From CAYGUK01 sp964352985 (lineage in GTDB: Bacteria; Pseudomonadota; Gammaproteobacteria; JAHCLG01), in assembly GCA_964352985.1 (NCBI GenBank), contig CAYGUK010000012.1, positions 1 to 55,441 of the forward strand: 55,441 nt of DNA. Reading direction: 5' to 3'. The translations under genes and the position numbers were made by a program. Below, piece by piece: positions 26,571 through 35,991 of the stretch. The notes beneath the pieces are model-generated. The model saw only the letters and a program-made list of their open reading frames with translations, searched no databases and had not been told where the DNA came from. Every line of letters begins with the position of its first letter. Positions within the stretch are counted from its first letter, which is position 1.

Positions 26571-27355
26571 TGGAATTTCATATTATCATTCCTGCTCGTT
26601 TTGCATCACAACGTTTACCTGGCAAAGTGTTATTAGACGTTGCAGGTAAACCCATTTTACAACATGTTTATGAGCGTGCTTTAGCGAGTAATCCGGCATC
26701 TGTTACCATTGCCGCAGATGATCAACGGGTGGTTGATGTTGCAAAACAATTTTCTGCGAATGTAATATTAACGTCTACTTCGCATCGTTCTGGTACGGAG
26801 CGAATTTCTGAAGTTCTTGAAAAAGGTCATTTTCAAGATCACGATATTATCGTCAATCTACAAGCCGATGAACCTTTAATTCCTATTTCCATTGTTCGTC
26901 AAGCCGCTTATTTATTACATGATAATCCACAGGCAGATGTCGCAACACTCAGTACGGATATTATTAGTCGTGAAGAATTATTCGATCCTAATGTAGTTAA
27001 AGTCGTTTGTGATTGTAATGGTTTTGCTTTATATTTTTCGCGTTCGGTGTTGCCTTATGCGCGTGATCATTTTAATCAACAAAATCAAAGCTTACCTGCA
27101 AATTATAAATTTCAACGACATATCGGCCTTTACGCGCAGCGTGCTGGTTTTATTAAACAATATGTAAATTGGCCTTCATCACCAATTGAACAACTTGAAT
27201 CACTCGAACAATTACGTGTTTTATGGCGTGGTGGCAAAATAATTGTCGATAGAGCATTAGCAGTCCCACCGCACGGTGTGGATTGTGAAAAGGATTTAGC
27301 CGAAGTTCGTGCTGTAATCGCTTCATTAATCGAGCAAGAAGAATTAGTTCATTAA
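26570..27355 (+). CDS. kdsB: 3-deoxy-manno-octulosonate cytidylyltransferase
   Basis: 261 residues; activates Kdo as CMP-Kdo for the LPS inner core in the cytoplasm. Nucleotide-binding signature IIIPARFASQRLPGK (residues 5-19), ILTSTSHRSGTERISE, and NLQADEPLIP, which carries the metal-binding Asp. The C-terminal part includes RHIGLYAQRAGF and LEQLRVLWRG, as in family members. Length is normal (about 250). It is translationally coupled with the Trm112-like gene. Its presence shows that the organism builds Kdo-containing LPS. Confidence 0.96.
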   Translation: MEFHIIIPARFASQRLPGKVLLDVAGKPILQHVYERALASNPASVTIAADDQRVVDVAKQFSANVILTSTSHRSGTERISEVLEKGHFQDHDIIVNLQADEPLIPISIVRQAAYLLHDNPQADVATLSTDIISREELFDPNVVKVVCDCNGFALYFSRSVLPYARDHFNQQNQSLPANYKFQRHIGLYAQRAGFIKQYVNWPSSPIEQLESLEQLRVLWRGGKIIVDRALAVPPHGVDCEKDLAEVRAVIASLIEQEELVH

Positions 27356-27470
27356 TTTCTTGACAAATTCTCACTAAATTGAATTCATCTTAATATTTAT
27401 TAATTTTCTTTTTTTTACTTTTGTAAATCCTCTTCTATAATTATTTATTAGACTAAGTGAGTTAATATTC

Positions 27471-27776
27471 ATGCAAGACGTAATTCGCGATGAATTTATT
27501 CGACTCATAAAATCTCACTACTGCAACAAACTTTTGCCAACCACTTTTAACACGATCACTTATGCTACGCGGCCGTATATTTACGACCGTGCGGGTTATG
27601 CTATGTTAGTGGGATTTAAAATGAGTCGTTCGAAAATATATATTACAAGTGATGTGATGTCAGAAGACCAAACGTTACTTGAAGAAATGGCTGATTTAGC
27701 ATTAAATGCTTTTGCTAATGATGGCGTTTATGAAATCTCAATTCATAATGAAAAACTTAAATTAACTCTTTTCTAA
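27471..27776 (+). CDS. Conserved-looking small protein, unknown function
   Basis: 101 residues, soluble, mixed alpha/beta, starting behind AAGTGAG. Visible parts: an N-terminal helix (RDEFIRLIKSHYCNKLL), a strand-rich middle (RPYIYDRAGYAMLVGF, then KIYITSDVM), and an acidic helix (LLEEMADLALNAFANDG). No family is recognised and no motif suggests a reaction. The 3' end overlaps the convergent acetyltransferase gene by four bases. It follows kdsB by 115 bases and may have its own promoter. Confidence 0.6.
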   Translation: MQDVIRDEFIRLIKSHYCNKLLPTTFNTITYATRPYIYDRAGYAMLVGFKMSRSKIYITSDVMSEDQTLLEEMADLALNAFANDGVYEISIHNEKLKLTLF

Positions 27777-28282
27777 ATCAATTTTTTTTCAAACCAAGCG
27801 ACATCCCAGTATTTTTCAAACTTAAAACCCACCTCAGAATAATGTGCCACTTTGTTAAAACCAGCTTGTTGGTGAAAGTGAACAGAGCGATCATTGGGAA
27901 TGGAAATTCCAGCATAAACTCGATGGATATTAAATCCACTGATATGTTGAAACAATAATTGATATAAATGGCGCGCGACCCCTTTAACACGTTGTTGGTG
28001 ATGGGTGTAAATCGAAAATTCAACCGATGTTTGGTAAGCAGGGCGTTCAGCAAAAGGATGGCTACAAGCATAAGCAATGATTTCATCATTATTTTTTGCA
28101 ATGAGTAATAAATAAGGTGATTGCGGGGAAAATTTTTTAAACCAATGCGCTTTAGATTGAATTGTTTGAATTTCTAAATCAAAAGTAATCGGTGTGTTAA
28201 TGACATAATGATTATAAATTTCAAGAATACCCACATAGTCTTTAGTTTCTGCAGGTACAAATGTTATTTTTTCACTAAACAT
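27773..28282 (-). CDS. GNAT family N-acetyltransferase (phosphinothricin-type)
   Basis: 169 residues with the single-domain GNAT fold: FVPAETKDYVGILEIYNHYV at the start, substrate loop TPITFDLE, and the acetyl-CoA loop QQRVKGVARHLYQ (motif A), followed by GFNIHRVYAGISIPNDRSVHFHQQAGF (motif B region). It looks like the Pat/Bar or MnaT group that acetylates small amines such as methionine analogues; the substrate cannot be told. It is a lone minus-strand gene with a starting ATG at 28282, not far from the miniature element at 28350. Confidence 0.85.
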   Translation of the reverse strand: MFSEKITFVPAETKDYVGILEIYNHYVINTPITFDLEIQTIQSKAHWFKKFSPQSPYLLLIAKNNDEIIAYACSHPFAERPAYQTSVEFSIYTHHQQRVKGVARHLYQLLFQHISGFNIHRVYAGISIPNDRSVHFHQQAGFNKVAHYSEVGFKFEKYWDVAWFEKKLI

Positions 28283-28349
28283 GGGGTTATCTGTGTCATT
28301 GAATTTGATTTGGAAATATAGCAGGTATTACTTCAATAGGATATACCCT

Positions 28350-28486
28350 CAGGACTTACGCAAAACTTCAGCTTTTATCCGTGGTCTTCGTTATAATCTT
28401 CGTTCAAATGCTCATGTACCATTCGTACACTGCGCTTTTCACTATACCTCGACCACAAACAAAATCTTCGTTTTGCGTAAGTCCTG
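28350..28486 (+). mobile_element. Miniature inverted-repeat element (MITE), long copy
   Basis: 137 bp bounded by perfect 17-bp inverted ends CAGGACTTACGCAAAAC, with ACCCT on both flanks (28345-28349 and 28487-28491) as a 5-bp target duplication. It has no transposase gene. The copy at 41479-41547, read in reverse, matches except that it lacks a 68-bp internal segment lying between two ATCTTCGTT repeats. So the family can be moved by a transposase encoded elsewhere. It fills the 398-base gap between the acetyltransferase and the giant gene. Confidence 0.85.
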
Positions 28487-28680
28487 ACCCTCTATTCATT
28501 GCAATTATGGATAAATGTGAAAAATCCATTTAATGTAAATTAGATACTGTTATCACAGATAATTTAAGCGAACAAATGGCTATAAGGCTATAATATTCAT
28601 ATTTTTTTTAAAACCTAGTCAGTAAAGTTTAATGTACTATACTTAGGTAATATATCGAAGCGAGTGACGAGAATAACAAT

Positions 28681-31600
28681 ATGGCGAGAATGTTACCTGA
28701 AACTGTTGATATACTACAGATTTATCCTGCGCGCTTGAGTTGTATTTATTATCCTCCCAGTGAGCACTACACTGAGGGAGTTGAATTATATTTTTATAAA
28801 GTACGAGAAGCTTATTGGTTTATGTCGCTTGTTGATGCAACAAAAGAAAATTATCTTCAAGCAAAAAAGCTTCTTGATGAAGCGATTAAGTTAAATCCTG
28901 ATAATGGTTTAGCCTATTTGTATTTAGCTCAATTATATGAGCAAAATAAAATTCCACTATCAGAGTCAGAGTTTAAACGTCAAATAGAAGATAACCCTGA
29001 ATTAAACACCGAACAAATTGCTTCAGCTAGAAAAGATTATATCAGACAACTTCAAGCTAAAGCGATGAGTGTTGAATTTTCCTGTGATAGTGCTTCTTTT
29101 GAACGAGATAAAAAAAGAGCGCAAGCTTTTTATTGTTGTGATTTAGCGATAGGAACTTTTACGGCCAAAAGTTCCTATACATGCCCTAGTCATTTCCGCC
29201 GTGCTTTTTCCTATATACAAAAAGCGCTAATCTTAGATCCTGATTATGCAGAAGCGCATTTCTTAATGGGATTAATTTATTTAAAAGGCTATATGGGGCA
29301 TGTTAATTTAATTAAAGCACGTGAGTGCTTTATTAGAGCTTCTGAATTAGGATTAGTTATCGCACATGAATATCATGCACAAGTAATAGAAAGAATGTCT
29401 CTCGGCATGTTACAAATAAATCAAGAAGATAAACTTCAACTTATAAAAGTTACCTTATCCAAAGCGACACCTGCAAAATGTTTACCGGCAGAATTGCATT
29501 TATTAAAATATCATCCTCAGCAAACACAATGTATCGCTTTATATAAGCAGAGAGTTGATGAAATGGAAGTACGTTTTCAAGAATATGAAACATTGCGAAC
29601 AGAACAGCCAGGATTTGACAGTCAATTAAGTGAAGAGTTACATAAATTCCGCTTGCAAAGATTACGTATAAGTAGCATTGAAGCGGGTTATGCCTGCTTA
29701 CAATTAATAGAGTATTACCATCAGATTACACCAACTATTACTTTATTCTCATCCACAAGTGATAAAAATAAAGCAATGCTTTGTCGAGGTGAAATTGAAA
29801 AATATTTTAATATTTTACTAAGAATAATGAATTTGTCGACATCATTGGATTTTTTTCGCCATGACTTTGCTCTTTTACTACATACCATGCGAAAAATTTA
29901 TGATCCTAATGTTAGATTGATGGAAAAAAGTATAGGCTTAAAATGGGACAGATCTTTTTTAGCTGAACATGGGGACAAAGCTTATTCTTACTGTGTTGCC
30001 TTAGCTCGAAATGGCGATATAGAGGCTAAAACTATGTTAGCGCTGAGTGGTCCCTTTTTTGTAGTTAGAGCGTATTTTATTGCTCAAGTTGCAGAATATC
30101 GGGGGCATTGCACAGCAGAAAATATTGCTCAATTTAATCAATTTTTCTCTCAGGACTTCAGTAATTTATATAGAGTTGAACGTTTAACGATTTCTTATTA
30201 TAGAATTATTTTTTCAGCCAATTTAACTTATAGCCGTTTAGAATTATTTCAACTTGAGTTAAATCGAGTTGAAACAGCGCTAAGAGTTGATCCCAGAAAC
30301 GAATCTTTATTGAGACAACAAGAACTGATTCAACAAAGGATCGTCCATCAACAAAATGAATTACAATCCATCTTTTCAGATATTCGTATTTTCTATGAAA
30401 GTAACTGCAATATCATGGTGATGCTATGTATGTTTGCTGATAATGATTTACAATGGGAAAATCTCATTACGTTATATAATAATCAAAAACGATTTTTACC
30501 TGTTTTTATTGATAAAATACGTCGCACAGCACCCAATACAATAATCGAAAGCAAAGAAATTTTTTATCTGCAACAAATGCTTATTCTCGATGATACGCAA
30601 AGTGAACATTTGAATCAATTACGAGTTGAACTTGCACTTTATTATATTCGAAGTGGCAATGCCTTACGTGCTATTCCCCTTTTAGCTCAGGTTTATGATG
30701 TGAGTTTTCTAACGCCACAGCAATGTTTTGAAATTGCAATGTTTTATCAAATGTGTGCGATTGATTTAATTCATCAAGTAGACGCTGATTATAGCGGTGA
30801 ATTAGCTTTTGATTTAATGCCAGGAATGGTGATTGAATCACAAGGTAAGCCTTTTGATGTTGTTTATTGTTTACGTCGATCTCTCAGTTTTCATCATAGT
30901 GATATATCTCAGGATGATTTAGTGCGTCTCGTTAGTGCCCATTATTTGACTTATCCTGCAGAAAGAGCGCAACCAAGTCGCAGTGAGGTAGTTATGATGG
31001 TTCAACGTCTACAGGGTTATCGAATGCAAGAAGTTATTTTTCGTAGCCCATCTCCAGATAAATCTGAAACAGGGGTTGCAAGTTTAGATGAAGCTGAACG
31101 TAAAATCGAAGCTGATAAAGAAGAAGCTGTAGATGCTGAGTTATCTTTGATGGTCGGAAGAGAGTCTAGTCTGGTAGGCGTAAGTGATCCTTGTTTATTT
31201 ACTTTTTCTTTGATCCGCGATGCGACTATTCGACAAGAAATAATTGCGGCATTAGTGGAAAAAAACGATAGCCGTCAGTTAGCGTTAATTTTTTTCTATT
31301 ATCCTGAAGATGTGCTCGCACATCTATTTCAAAGTGATTCAACTTTTGCTCGACAATATTTTACTACTGACGAGTTAGCTATCCCTTCAGTTGTTGATAG
31401 CCTGGTGCAGGTTGTCGAAACAGAATTTGAACAAACTTCACCCCTGGCAACGTATCGCTATGCGTTACGCCAAAAATGCGCTGAATCTGTTGAATCGGTT
31501 ACGACTGTTTCTTTAGATCATCAATCCCGAATACCTAACCCTTTAGTATTAGTGTTAGCTAATTTAGATAAAGATGATAATTGGCTTTTACAACCATCAC

Positions 31601-33081
31601 CAGGGCAAGTTGTTTTATTAAATATTTGTCGTATTAATTGTCATCATATTCCAGAAGCGAATTTCATTTTTGCGCGTTACACTTTAAAATTTATTGCAGC
31701 GAATCCTCAACGTGAGAATATGCAAAAAGCGTTTTCTTTCATTAATCAATTATATTTTCATAATCTAACGCCAGAAATGCATTTATCCTTAGCACACTAT
31801 TTTTATGATTTGATTGCGATGCGATACGTCGACCTTTTACCTTTATTATTTGCGGATGATTATAATAGGTTAAGAGAAGCTCAGCCGCCTTTATCTCATG
31901 AAGCGATAAATGATGCGTTATACGGTATTCTCTTTGAGCGTGTTCGTTTTCATTTATCAAAGGCAAAGACGTTACAAGAAACACCTCAATTTAAGAAAGT
32001 TCAAACTTTAATGATTAGTCATTATATGCGTGTAGAACCTGATAATGTTACTTTACAAAAGTGTCTATTGCTTGCGAATGACGACGCGATTATTTTTACT
32101 GAAAGTATCGAGATCAGTGGAAAAGTCATGTTGAATGAAATTATGGCGATTGAAAAGGGGGAGAGAAATCATCAGCAATTGAGAGAATTATTACATTTTC
32201 TTGGTGTTCAGGATGTTGAAACTTTGGCTAATGAAGATTTAGCCCCAAAAGCTATTTCTTTATTACAAGATAAAGTTTTCATTATATTAAACCATCGTGA
32301 TTTCCGTGAGAGTCGAACTCTCCATTTATTATTATATAAAGTTCATAAAGAAACGATATTACTTTATATACTAAATAAAGTAATTGCCGAACATCGGCAA
32401 CATCCCGAACTTGAATACAGTTTAGCAACCTTACGTGACCACTATCCTAATGATTCCCCTTTTAAGCTACTTCATCGTTATTGTGCTCTTAGAGGACGAA
32501 GCTATATCATAAGAGATGATCGTGATCCTCATATCTTTAGATTAGCTTATTTATTAGAGCAATTAGCTATAGATGAGATTTGTCCGGAACATGCCGCTTT
32601 TATGGCGGAAGATGCGCTTTCTTATTTTAAAATTGCTTTGGATCAACTTTCGCGAGCCAGTGTTTTACGTTATATAAAATTTGGATGTGAGTATTTTTTT
32701 AATAAATATCAAACTGCACCCGATTCTGGAATCTTTGAACAATTTCGTGGCTTAAAATCTCATCAACTTCCTTTAATGGAAGCTGTCGAAATCACGATTT
32801 ACTTTTTACAATTTAGAGATCATGAAGATATTATGCAAGCGGTTTTAAATGGATGTCTTATACCTAACAACCTAAGTTTTCATTCGCCTCAAGAAAATTT
32901 TGATCATATTTTTGTAAAACCATTTTTACAAGATACCTTTCAACGTTTATCTCAAGATAGTGATGAAGTTAAAGCGTTTAAAGAAAGAGATCGTGATGGT
33001 GCGTATACAACGCGTATCCAAGACTTACACTCACAGCTATTTCCCCCGCATGAAAGCGATAAAAGATTTAACCTTACTTGA
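28681..33081 (+). CDS. 1466-residue TPR/Sel1-like repeat protein, possible effector
   Basis: A very large, acidic, almost wholly helical protein with no signal peptide or membrane helix. Near the N-terminus one TPR is clear (about 55-90, KLLDEAIKLNPDNGLAYLYL), another at 172-203 (YIQKALILDPDYAEAHFLMG), followed by a Sel1-like unit (KARECFIRASELG). The rest repeats helix pairs less regularly, with a charged low-complexity linker near 795-830 (SLDEAERKIEADKEE). TPR scaffolds bind other proteins. The size and lack of partners suggest a host-directed protein, but no export signal or domain proves it. It is followed by a small orphan frame at 33178. Confidence 0.75.
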   Translation: MARMLPETVDILQIYPARLSCIYYPPSEHYTEGVELYFYKVREAYWFMSLVDATKENYLQAKKLLDEAIKLNPDNGLAYLYLAQLYEQNKIPLSESEFKRQIEDNPELNTEQIASARKDYIRQLQAKAMSVEFSCDSASFERDKKRAQAFYCCDLAIGTFTAKSSYTCPSHFRRAFSYIQKALILDPDYAEAHFLMGLIYLKGYMGHVNLIKARECFIRASELGLVIAHEYHAQVIERMSLGMLQINQEDKLQLIKVTLSKATPAKCLPAELHLLKYHPQQTQCIALYKQRVDEMEVRFQEYETLRTEQPGFDSQLSEELHKFRLQRLRISSIEAGYACLQLIEYYHQITPTITLFSSTSDKNKAMLCRGEIEKYFNILLRIMNLSTSLDFFRHDFALLLHTMRKIYDPNVRLMEKSIGLKWDRSFLAEHGDKAYSYCVALARNGDIEAKTMLALSGPFFVVRAYFIAQVAEYRGHCTAENIAQFNQFFSQDFSNLYRVERLTISYYRIIFSANLTYSRLELFQLELNRVETALRVDPRNESLLRQQELIQQRIVHQQNELQSIFSDIRIFYESNCNIMVMLCMFADNDLQWENLITLYNNQKRFLPVFIDKIRRTAPNTIIESKEIFYLQQMLILDDTQSEHLNQLRVELALYYIRSGNALRAIPLLAQVYDVSFLTPQQCFEIAMFYQMCAIDLIHQVDADYSGELAFDLMPGMVIESQGKPFDVVYCLRRSLSFHHSDISQDDLVRLVSAHYLTYPAERAQPSRSEVVMMVQRLQGYRMQEVIFRSPSPDKSETGVASLDEAERKIEADKEEAVDAELSLMVGRESSLVGVSDPCLFTFSLIRDATIRQEIIAALVEKNDSRQLALIFFYYPEDVLAHLFQSDSTFARQYFTTDELAIPSVVDSLVQVVETEFEQTSPLATYRYALRQKCAESVESVTTVSLDHQSRIPNPLVLVLANLDKDDNWLLQPSPGQVVLLNICRINCHHIPEANFIFARYTLKFIAANPQRENMQKAFSFINQLYFHNLTPEMHLSLAHYFYDLIAMRYVDLLPLLFADDYNRLREAQPPLSHEAINDALYGILFERVRFHLSKAKTLQETPQFKKVQTLMISHYMRVEPDNVTLQKCLLLANDDAIIFTESIEISGKVMLNEIMAIEKGERNHQQLRELLHFLGVQDVETLANEDLAPKAISLLQDKVFIILNHRDFRESRTLHLLLYKVHKETILLYILNKVIAEHRQHPELEYSLATLRDHYPNDSPFKLLHRYCALRGRSYIIRDDRDPHIFRLAYLLEQLAIDEICPEHAAFMAEDALSYFKIALDQLSRASVLRYIKFGCEYFFNKYQTAPDSGIFEQFRGLKSHQLPLMEAVEITIYFLQFRDHEDIMQAVLNGCLIPNNLSFHSPQENFDHIFVKPFLQDTFQRLSQDSDEVKAFKERDRDGAYTTRIQDLHSQLFPPHESDKRFNLT

Positions 33082-33177
33082 TAAGCTCGTTTTCTTTTTA
33101 TTTGTCATCATTAATTAAGTATTCATCGTTACAATTCGAATAGTTTTTAAATCCATTTTATTGTTGTCGTAATTCAA

Positions 33178-33417
33178 ATGATTAACTCTTCGCCAGATCA
33201 ACCCAAGGACGTACGGGGCTCGCTATTAGCTCATAGCCTTTCAAATTTGTTTTCTCGACATTTGGCGGCGAGGGCTAAGCCAACTGATCCTCAAAGTCCT
33301 TCTATTCCGCCATCCGGAGAAGCAAAATATAATGACCAACGTAATAGGGATGAGCTTGGACTACCTCCTGATCCTAGAAAATCAACAATTGTTTCCAATC
33401 CCAATAAAAGATTTTAA
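33178..33417 (+). CDS. Small Pro/Ser-rich orphan
   Basis: 79 residues, disordered in look (PQSPSIPPSGEAKYNDQRNRDE), with one short helix (LLAHSLSNLFSRHLAAR). It lies 96 bases after the giant protein, same direction, without a good ribosome site. It could be a real small protein or the relic of a larger one. Confidence 0.4.
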   Translation: MINSSPDQPKDVRGSLLAHSLSNLFSRHLAARAKPTDPQSPSIPPSGEAKYNDQRNRDELGLPPDPRKSTIVSNPNKRF

Positions 33418-33458
33418 TTATTCTTAACGTATTGATTTTTTCTATTTTGGATGAAATT

Positions 33459-34112
33459 TTATTTATTTTTTTCTTCAACAATACATTGCTCATTATTCAC
33501 CCGTGGTGAATTCATTTTTTGACTTACGGCATGAAATGCTAAATGTTGATGTGTGTGATATTCATTTTGATTATTGGCATTTAGCCAGGGGCTAATAGCA
33601 TCTTCTGCTAAAATTAATGGCATGCGTTGATGAATTGTTGCAATTTTTTTATTTGCTGGCTGGGTAATGATGGCGCAACTTTGAATGTGTTCCTCGTTTT
33701 GGGATGTCCAGTTTGAGTATATGCCTGCCATTAATAATAGTGGTTGTTCTGGATCATAAATATAATAAGGTTGTTTTTTATTATCTTCTTGACGCCATTC
33801 GTAATAGCCATTCGCTAGAATTACACAGCGTTTATGGTGATAAGCGTGTTTAAATAATCGACTAGTTGCTACCGTTTCGATGCGAGCGTTAATGGGTTCT
33901 GGAAATTTTTTATCGCGCTTTGACCAGGATGGAATAAATCCCCAATGCATGGTTTGTAAATTTAATTTATTTTCTTCATCACTACTGGTGAGTGTTACCA
34001 CGTTTGTTGTTGGCGCAATATTATATGAGGCTTTATAAGGTATCGTGTTTGCTAATACAAAATATTTATTTAAATCTTCAGGTGAACTATAAAGCGCAAA
34101 ACGACCACACAT
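33459..34112 (-). CDS. yedK: SRAP family protein (YedK/HMCES-like)
   Basis: 217 residues, usual length. The catalytic set of E. coli YedK is present: Cys2 (MCGRFALY), Asn75 (PINAR), Glu105 (NGYYEWRQ) and His161 (TIHQRMP). YedK covalently traps abasic sites in single-stranded DNA through Cys2, shielding the replication fork. It lies downstream of umuDC in the same direction, which fits a DNA-damage unit, with a large inverted repeat between them. Note the initiator Met must be removed to expose Cys2. Confidence 0.95.
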   Translation of the reverse strand: MCGRFALYSSPEDLNKYFVLANTIPYKASYNIAPTTNVVTLTSSDEENKLNLQTMHWGFIPSWSKRDKKFPEPINARIETVATSRLFKHAYHHKRCVILANGYYEWRQEDNKKQPYYIYDPEQPLLLMAGIYSNWTSQNEEHIQSCAIITQPANKKIATIHQRMPLILAEDAISPWLNANNQNEYHTHQHLAFHAVSQKMNSPRVNNEQCIVEEKNK

Positions 34113-34131
34113 GCTGTTTATTCCTCAAGGG

Positions 34132-34180
34132 CAAATCTTGATTTATAACTAACAAATTAAAAGTCATAAATCAAGATTTG
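34132..34180 (-). terminator. 15-bp inverted repeat over the umuC stop
   Basis: Perfect arms CAAATCTTGATTTAT (34132-34146) and ATAAATCAAGATTTG (34166-34180), extended outward by a near match CTCAAGG/CCTTTGAG. The upstream arm encodes the last residues of UmuC. It ends about 20 bases before the YedK start. It may terminate umuDC, attenuate yedK or mask its ribosome site. There is no U-tract directly after it, so a simple terminator is not certain. Confidence 0.4.
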
Positions 34181-35471
34181 ATCCTTTGAGAATTAAAATT
34201 TCTTGCCAGCGTGTTGTATAACGTGGGCTTTTATGGTTTTGACGCATTGTCCATTGCTTTTGTGGTTGGGTTTTTTGTGAAGCGATAAATAGCACATCTT
34301 TACCGTATCGGGCATTAATGAGATCCAATGTTTTTGCGGCGATATTTTTTTTGCTGGGTTCAGTTTTGGTGTCACTGCTTGGATTAAATAATTCGTATTG
34401 GATGGGATGATCATTTGGCACGAGATCACATAATAAAATGCCGGTTTTTTTATATTCGAGGCCAGGTTTAAATATTTTTTTTAAACATGCTTTTGCATAA
34501 TGGATAATCATTGCTGTTTCATGACTGGGATAGGGCAGCGTAAATTGGATGGACTGATTATAATAACGGCCTTTTTTATTAAAAGGATTAGTTTCTAAAA
34601 AAATACGAATGTGTTGTGCTTTCGATTGTTGTGCGCGGCATTTTTCACAGGCACGCGCGCAATAATGACTTAATGCGGCAGCAATAGAATCGAAAGTTGT
34701 GAGTGATTGCCCAAAGGATTTTGATGACATGATATTTTGTTTGTTTGGCGGCTCGGTGGTAATCGATAACGTGACTTTGCCTTGTAATTCTCGAATAGTA
34801 TGAGACAGCCCAATATTAAATAAACGACGCATCGATTCCGGGCTCGTGCGCGATAAATCATAGGCATTCATGATATGCAGTGATTCTAATTTTTTACGCC
34901 ATTGCCGACCAATTCCCCAAACTTCATCGACCGGTGTGGTTTGTAATGCTTGTTGATGTGATATATCTTTATCTAAGATACACACGGGTTGTTGCAAACG
35001 TCTTTTGGCTTGATAGGTTGCTATTTTAGCGAGAGTTTTGGTTTGGCCTATGCCGATTGAAACCGGAATACCAATATATTGTCGAATAATATCGCGAAGC
35101 ATAAGACAATATTTTTTTAAATTAATTTTATCCGTGCCGATTAATTCAATAAAAACCTCATCAATGGAATAGACTTCAACTCGCGGCTCAAATAATTTGA
35201 TAACATTTACAACACGATGAGATAAATCACCATAAAGCGCATAATTAGACGACTTTACGGTGACATGATGTTGTTCGCAAAATGCTTGAATTTTAAAATA
35301 AGGTGCACCCATATCAATGCCCAAGGCTTTTGCTTCATTCGAGCGTGAGATAACACAACCATCGTTATTGGATAAAACAATCACGGGTTGATGATGAAGT
35401 TTTGGTGCAAAAACACGTTCGCATGAAACATAAAAATTATTACAATCGATTAATGCAAATAATGATGTCAT
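34164..35471 (-). CDS. umuC: DNA polymerase V catalytic subunit UmuC
   Basis: 435 residues of the Y-family of translesion polymerases. Catalytic signatures: LIDCNNFYVSCER (metal-binding Asp near residue 8), the steric-gate Tyr region YFKIQAF, and VYSIDEVFIEL with the Asp-Glu pair. The helix-hairpin-helix region includes VDEVWGIGRQWRKKL, and the C-terminal little-finger domain is complete. The start is the ATG at 35471, which overlaps the UmuD stop as ATGA. An upstream TTG-type extension would lie within umuD and is rejected. With UmuD it forms Pol V. Confidence 0.95.
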   Translation of the reverse strand: MTSLFALIDCNNFYVSCERVFAPKLHHQPVIVLSNNDGCVISRSNEAKALGIDMGAPYFKIQAFCEQHHVTVKSSNYALYGDLSHRVVNVIKLFEPRVEVYSIDEVFIELIGTDKINLKKYCLMLRDIIRQYIGIPVSIGIGQTKTLAKIATYQAKRRLQQPVCILDKDISHQQALQTTPVDEVWGIGRQWRKKLESLHIMNAYDLSRTSPESMRRLFNIGLSHTIRELQGKVTLSITTEPPNKQNIMSSKSFGQSLTTFDSIAAALSHYCARACEKCRAQQSKAQHIRIFLETNPFNKKGRYYNQSIQFTLPYPSHETAMIIHYAKACLKKIFKPGLEYKKTGILLCDLVPNDHPIQYELFNPSSDTKTEPSKKNIAAKTLDLINARYGKDVLFIASQKTQPQKQWTMRQNHKSPRYTTRWQEILILKGSNLDL

Positions 35472-35869
35472 CGGATTTTTCTCACTACAGCAGAAACCAC
35501 ACCCCAAATATAATTATCACTATTTTCAACCAGTGGAATTTTTGGAAATTTGGGATTAGCTGGGCATAACCATAACTTTTGATTGAGTTTATCGATGCTT
35601 AATGTTTTTAGCGTAAAGTCACCGTCGATGATCGCAATAACAATATCGCCGTGACGTGGTGACAGCGATTTATTGACGACGAGAATATCATTTTCAACAA
35701 TGCCAGCGTTTATCATGGATAAGCCAACCACGCGCACGAAAAAGGTTGCGGCGGGTTGATCAATGAGTAATTCATCTAAACTCAAGGCTTGTTCGATAAA
35801 ATCATCGGCCGGTGACGGAAAGCCTGCTTGTACTAATGCGAAATGCTTAATCATGTTAATAAGATCCAT
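35468..35869 (-). CDS. umuD: UmuD (S24 family peptidase/Pol V accessory)
   Basis: 133 residues. The self-cleavage site is Ala15-Gly16 (LVQAGFPSPADD), and the catalytic dyad is Ser51 (VVGLSMINAGI) and Lys88 (GDFTLKTL). After RecA-stimulated cleavage UmuD' binds UmuC to form Pol V. No clear LexA-type CTG-N10-CAG box is seen in the upstream 120 bases, so control may differ from E. coli. The two genes are coupled (ATGA overlap). The start could also be the ATG five codons later, keeping the cleavage site. Confidence 0.95.
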   Translation of the reverse strand: MDLINMIKHFALVQAGFPSPADDFIEQALSLDELLIDQPAATFFVRVVGLSMINAGIVENDILVVNKSLSPRHGDIVIAIIDGDFTLKTLSIDKLNQKLWLCPANPKFPKIPLVENSDNYIWGVVSAVVRKIR

Positions 35870-35991
35870 AAAGAATAGATTGAGAAATTATAGAGAACAT
35901 GGTGAGAATATACAATATAATAATTTTAATTAATCTGCGTGAGTTAAATTGACTATTTGGTCGGGTTTTATTGCCGGGTTAGAAAATAATA

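Noticed and set aside
28281..28487. 68-codon open frame on the plus strand
   Set aside because: Most of it is the miniature inverted-repeat element, and the start overlaps the acetyltransferase start region.
35472..35507. Upstream extension of umuC (12 residues)
   Set aside because: It would lie within umuD; the ATG at 35471 in the ATGA overlap is the natural start and gives the family's usual N-terminus.
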